Assembly: GCA_964431205.1 (NCBI GenBank)
Contig: CAYSIX010000187.1
Span: 1 to 8,342 of the forward strand
DNA length: 8,342 nucleotides
Reading direction: 5' to 3'
From: CAYSIX01 sp964431205
GTDB taxonomy: Bacteria; Planctomycetota; Phycisphaerae; Phycisphaerales; Phycisphaeraceae
The notes under the pieces are model-generated. The model worked only from the letters and a program-made list of their open reading frames with translations. It was not told the DNA's origin and searched no databases. This document shows positions 6,496 to 8,342 of the stretch, piece by piece (positions within the stretch are counted from its first letter, which is position 1; every line of letters starts with the position of its first letter). The position numbers and the translations under genes were made by a program.

Positions 6496-7782
6496 TCACG
6501 CGGCGGTGAGCAGGCGCTCGAAAGCGTCGGCCTTGTGACGCCAGGTCTCTTCACGCAGGCGTTGGCGTGCGGTGAGCTGCTGGGCCGGCGTGTCGCGCTC
6601 GATCCGCTGGCGTGTCACGGCGACGGCGTCGTCCAGCGTGGCGACCAGGTCGGCGGCGTCGGCCCAGGGCTCGGTCGCCGGCAGACGCCGCGCCACCACC
6701 GGCTTGCCCGTCGCCAGGTATTCCTTGAGCTTCAGCGGCTGAATCGCCCGGGTCACCGGCAGGTCCGCGTACGGCATGACCAGCACGTCCGCCGCGGCGG
6801 CCAGCGCCGGGAGCGACTCGTACGGCACCGCGCCGGGCATCACGATCCGCTCGTGGCTCGTCAGCCTCGGGTCTGGAGTTTGCCGGGGACCGACCAGCGC
6901 CAGCGTCCCGCACCGCTCGGCGAGCGCCCGGCACCACGACGTGTCGAGCCGCCGATCCACCACGCCCCAGAACAGCAGCACCGGCCGTCGCAGGTCCGAC
7001 CACCACGGCGGCAGGGGGCCAAAGCGCGTCGGTTCCGCGCCCGCGAGCCAGTGCCAGTGCCTCAGATCCAGCCCGTGCGTCAGCAGCTCGGCGTCGCGGC
7101 CCATGCCGGCGATCCGTGATCGCAGCGTCTGCGACACCGCGACGACGCGATCGACCCGCTTGACCAGGCGCCGCTCCATCGCGTCCATCACGTCGCCGTC
7201 CAGCCCGGGCCAGGCCGAGAAGTCGTCCACGCAGTAGTAGAGCCAGCGGTCGGCGTCGAGCCGGCCTACGAGATCGGCCGTGATCGGCAGCGTGGTGACC
7301 ACCACGCGTCGCTCGCCCGGCTGGCGCGGGCCCAACGCGTGCTCGACGCCGCGGGCGATTGCCCACGCGTTCAGCCGTCTCTGCCACGGTCGCCGGAAGC
7401 CGGGGTACATCCAGGGCGAGACCACGCGCGGGGCATGCGCGGCGGGGGCGTCGGTCGCGCGGACGTCGCGGCCGCTCGACGCTACGGCGAGCCACGCCCG
7501 CAGCTTCACGGCGGCCTTGCTCAGGTCCTCCCGGCACAGCCGCGGCCGCCGCGTCCCGATCGTGTTCACCCACAGCACGGGATACCGCCGCAGGAGCTGG
7601 CGCACCAGGTGCTGACAGCTCGAGGGGTGACGGCCCCAATCGTCGGCGAAGACGATCAGGCGGGTGGTGCCGTGCCGGCCCGCCGCGGCACCGATCGTCG
7701 CGTCGGCGGCGCGGGGCGATGGCCCGCCGCTAGACGCTGTGGATCGGCTCGGTGCGTTGACGGGGGTTTGTGCGGTGGCCAC
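6496..7782 (-). CDS. Glycosyltransferase, GT4-like (Glyco_trans_1 type)
   Basis: A 428 aa cytoplasmic GT-B-fold glycosyltransferase that probably adds a sugar from a nucleotide-sugar donor during exopolysaccharide or cell-surface glycan synthesis; donor and acceptor are not deducible. The N-terminal Rossmann half starts at RLIVFADDWGRHP (41-53) and includes LYYCVDDFSAWPG (181-193) and DRVVAVSQTLRSR (211-223). The C-terminal half starts at PVLLFWGVVD (267-276) and includes LALVGP (294-299), a PYESLPALAAAADVLVMPY helix-strand unit (about 320-338), and the donor-site motif KEYLATGKPVV with Glu354. I chose the GTG at 7782; the frame is open to 7977, but that would overlap the divergent sugar transferase and adds low-complexity sequence. 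The first ~40 residues are unlike the family, so the start may be later. No Shine-Dalgarno site is seen. It ends 166 bases from the converging antitoxin gene. Confidence 0.85.
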   Translation of the reverse strand: MATAQTPVNAPSRSTASSGGPSPRAADATIGAAAGRHGTTRLIVFADDWGRHPSSCQHLVRQLLRRYPVLWVNTIGTRRPRLCREDLSKAAVKLRAWLAVASSGRDVRATDAPAAHAPRVVSPWMYPGFRRPWQRRLNAWAIARGVEHALGPRQPGERRVVVTTLPITADLVGRLDADRWLYYCVDDFSAWPGLDGDVMDAMERRLVKRVDRVVAVSQTLRSRIAGMGRDAELLTHGLDLRHWHWLAGAEPTRFGPLPPWWSDLRRPVLLFWGVVDRRLDTSWCRALAERCGTLALVGPRQTPDPRLTSHERIVMPGAVPYESLPALAAAADVLVMPYADLPVTRAIQPLKLKEYLATGKPVVARRLPATEPWADAADLVATLDDAVAVTRQRIERDTPAQQLTARQRLREETWRHKADAFERLLTAA

Positions 7783-7850
7783 AATCGGCTTATCGGTTTT
7801 CGCGCCGCGTTCCGGCGAATCGGCGCAAAGCCCGGTTCCGATTATGCCGA

Positions 7851-7876
7851 TCGTGAGGGTGATACCACGCTCACGA
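7851..7876. promoter_or_regulatory. 26-base imperfect palindrome in the divergent glycosyltransferase region
   Basis: Arms TCGTGAG (7851-7857) and CTCACGA (7870-7876) are perfect complements; after one G-G mismatch a further three pairs (7859-7861 with 7866-7868) bring the total to 10 of 13 positions. It lies between the divergent glycosyltransferase genes (starts 7782 and 7889), ending two bases before the likely ribosome-binding GAGG (7878-7881) of the rightward gene. It could be an operator for a dimeric regulator, or an mRNA hairpin next to the ribosome-binding site. Which one cannot be told from sequence alone. Confidence 0.4.
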
Positions 7877-7888
7877 CGAGGCCCGCCC

Positions 7889-8155
7889 ATGCTGCGCCAC
7901 CCCGGCTCCCACGCCCGCCCCCGCGTGCTGATGCTCACCCACCGCGTGCCGTACCCGCTCGACCGCGGGGACCGCATCCGTGCCTACCACCTGCTGCATC
8001 ATCTATCGCAACGGTGCGACGTGTCACTGGCCTGCACCGACGAGCAGCCGCCGACCCTGGCGCAGAAACAGGCGTTGCGGCGGCTGACCGAGCGGTACGC
8101 GATCCGGCCGATCGCGCCGCGGCTGAGCCGGTTGCGTGGCGCCGTGGCGGCGGCG
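7889..8155 (+). CDS. Sugar transferase, PEP-CTERM/EpsH1-associated type, N-terminal fragment
   Basis: Residues 11-50 contain VLMLTHRVPYPLDRGDR and a following IRAYHLL-x-HL-x-x-x-C-DVSLACT segment, the N-terminal hallmark of the TIGR03087 sugar transferases found in exopolysaccharide clusters linked to PEP-CTERM/exosortase systems. Full members have around 400 residues; here only about 89 are recognisable. The ATG at 7889 has GAGG (7878-7881) seven bases upstream. The gene diverges from the GT4-like gene, so the two probably mark the edge of a surface-polysaccharide cluster. Near 8140-8155 the sequence changes to a sulfatase read on the other strand. The frame continues to a stop at 8276-8278, but that tail is antisense to the sulfatase and is not real sequence of this protein. 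The gene is broken by the join, through either artefact or rearrangement. The family call is good. Confidence 0.8.
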
Positions 8156-8342
8156 TATAGACATCCCACCCGCCGGGATACCAGTCGGGGTGCGACGGAT
8201 CGAACTGGTGCGGGAAGTCCGCATGCCACTTGCCGATGTAGCCCAGGCTGTAGCCGGTGTCATGGAGTACGTCGCTGATGCAGGGCACGTCTTCGCGCAG
8301 ATGGCAGAACGGGCGATCGTGTCCGCAGTTGAGCGTCACACC
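8136..8342 (-). CDS. Sulfatase, internal fragment (both ends missing)
   Basis: Read leftwards from 8342, the frame gives about 69 residues that match the region just after the active-site entry of type I sulfatases: GVTLNCGHDRPF, then LREDVPCISDVLHDTGYSLGYIGKWH, then DVYTPPPRRH. The GYSLGYIGKWH stretch resembles the second sulfatase signature, with the conserved Lys and His that bind the sulfate. The formylglycine motif (C/S-x-P-x-R) would lie upstream, outside the window, so activity cannot be judged. Type I sulfatases release sulfate from sulfated polysaccharides and are abundant in planctomycetes. The C-terminal side is lost at the join with the sugar transferase fragment; where the similarity ends between 8136 and 8156 is ambiguous because both readings fit there. 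Confidence 0.8.

Noticed and set aside
6275..6538. Plus-strand 87-codon frame spanning the antitoxin end and the gap after it
   Set aside because: It overlaps the antitoxin in another frame and then the converging glycosyltransferase, with no ribosome-binding site and no recognisable family.
7783..7977. N-terminal extension of the GT4-like protein up to 7977, including an ATG at 7890 that overlaps the divergent gene's ATG
   Set aside because: The extra residues are low-complexity and unlike the family, and the frame would run antisense through the sugar transferase start; open frames are common by chance at this GC.
8156..8278. C-terminal tail of the sugar transferase frame to the stop at 8278
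   Set aside because: It is antisense to a clear sulfatase reading and shows no sugar-transferase similarity.

Overview
The window looks like a complete 8.3 kb contig from a high-GC bacterium, most plausibly a planctomycete of the Phycisphaerae type. That placement is inferred from gene content (a secreted GHL10-type glycoside hydrolase, a sulfatase piece, a PEP-CTERM/EpsH1-type sugar transferase, a short UvrC) and from strongly G/C-ending codons. No rRNA, tRNA or marker gene fixes the taxon.

Left part (1-1861, minus strand): a compact leftward gene set of an RNA 2',3'-cyclic phosphodiesterase (thpR), N-carbamoylputrescine amidase (aguB) and the first 96 codons of agmatine deiminase (aguA). 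The last two catalyse consecutive steps from agmatine to putrescine, and their reading frames are 4 bases apart. The first ~60 bases of the window are AT-rich and do not look like the rest of aguA.

Middle (1975-5211, plus strand): divergent from thpR are a signal-peptide-bearing GHL10/DUF187 glycoside hydrolase, a small PilZ (c-di-GMP-binding) protein, and a UvrC nuclease subunit. UvrC has both nuclease domains but lacks the usual C-terminal helix-hairpin-helix region.

Low-GC insert (about 5212-6440): starting seven bases after the uvrC stop, composition drops to about half GC. This stretch holds an unrecognised 266-278 aa protein with a PD-(D/E)XK-like pattern and a small ribbon-helix-helix VapB/FitA-type antitoxin with no toxin gene beside it. 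It reads as a small horizontally acquired, defence-flavoured island or its remnant. A candidate hairpin lies between it and the converging gene.

Right part (6496-8342): a minus-strand GT4-like glycosyltransferase diverges from a plus-strand TIGR03087-type sugar transferase, suggesting the edge of an exopolysaccharide cluster. The sugar transferase stops being recognisable near 8155. From there to the end the sequence is the middle of a sulfatase on the opposite strand, joined tail-to-tail within a short shared GC-rich stretch. With the AT-rich left tip, this suggests both contig ends are chimeric joins (amplification or assembly), though a real rearrangement on the right is not excluded.

I found no convincing new multi-gene system. 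The most worthwhile items are the low-GC island with its nuclease-like protein and orphan antitoxin, the shortened UvrC next to it, the two end junctions, and a set of genes that lack Shine-Dalgarno sites but carry -10-like hexamers very close to their start codons.
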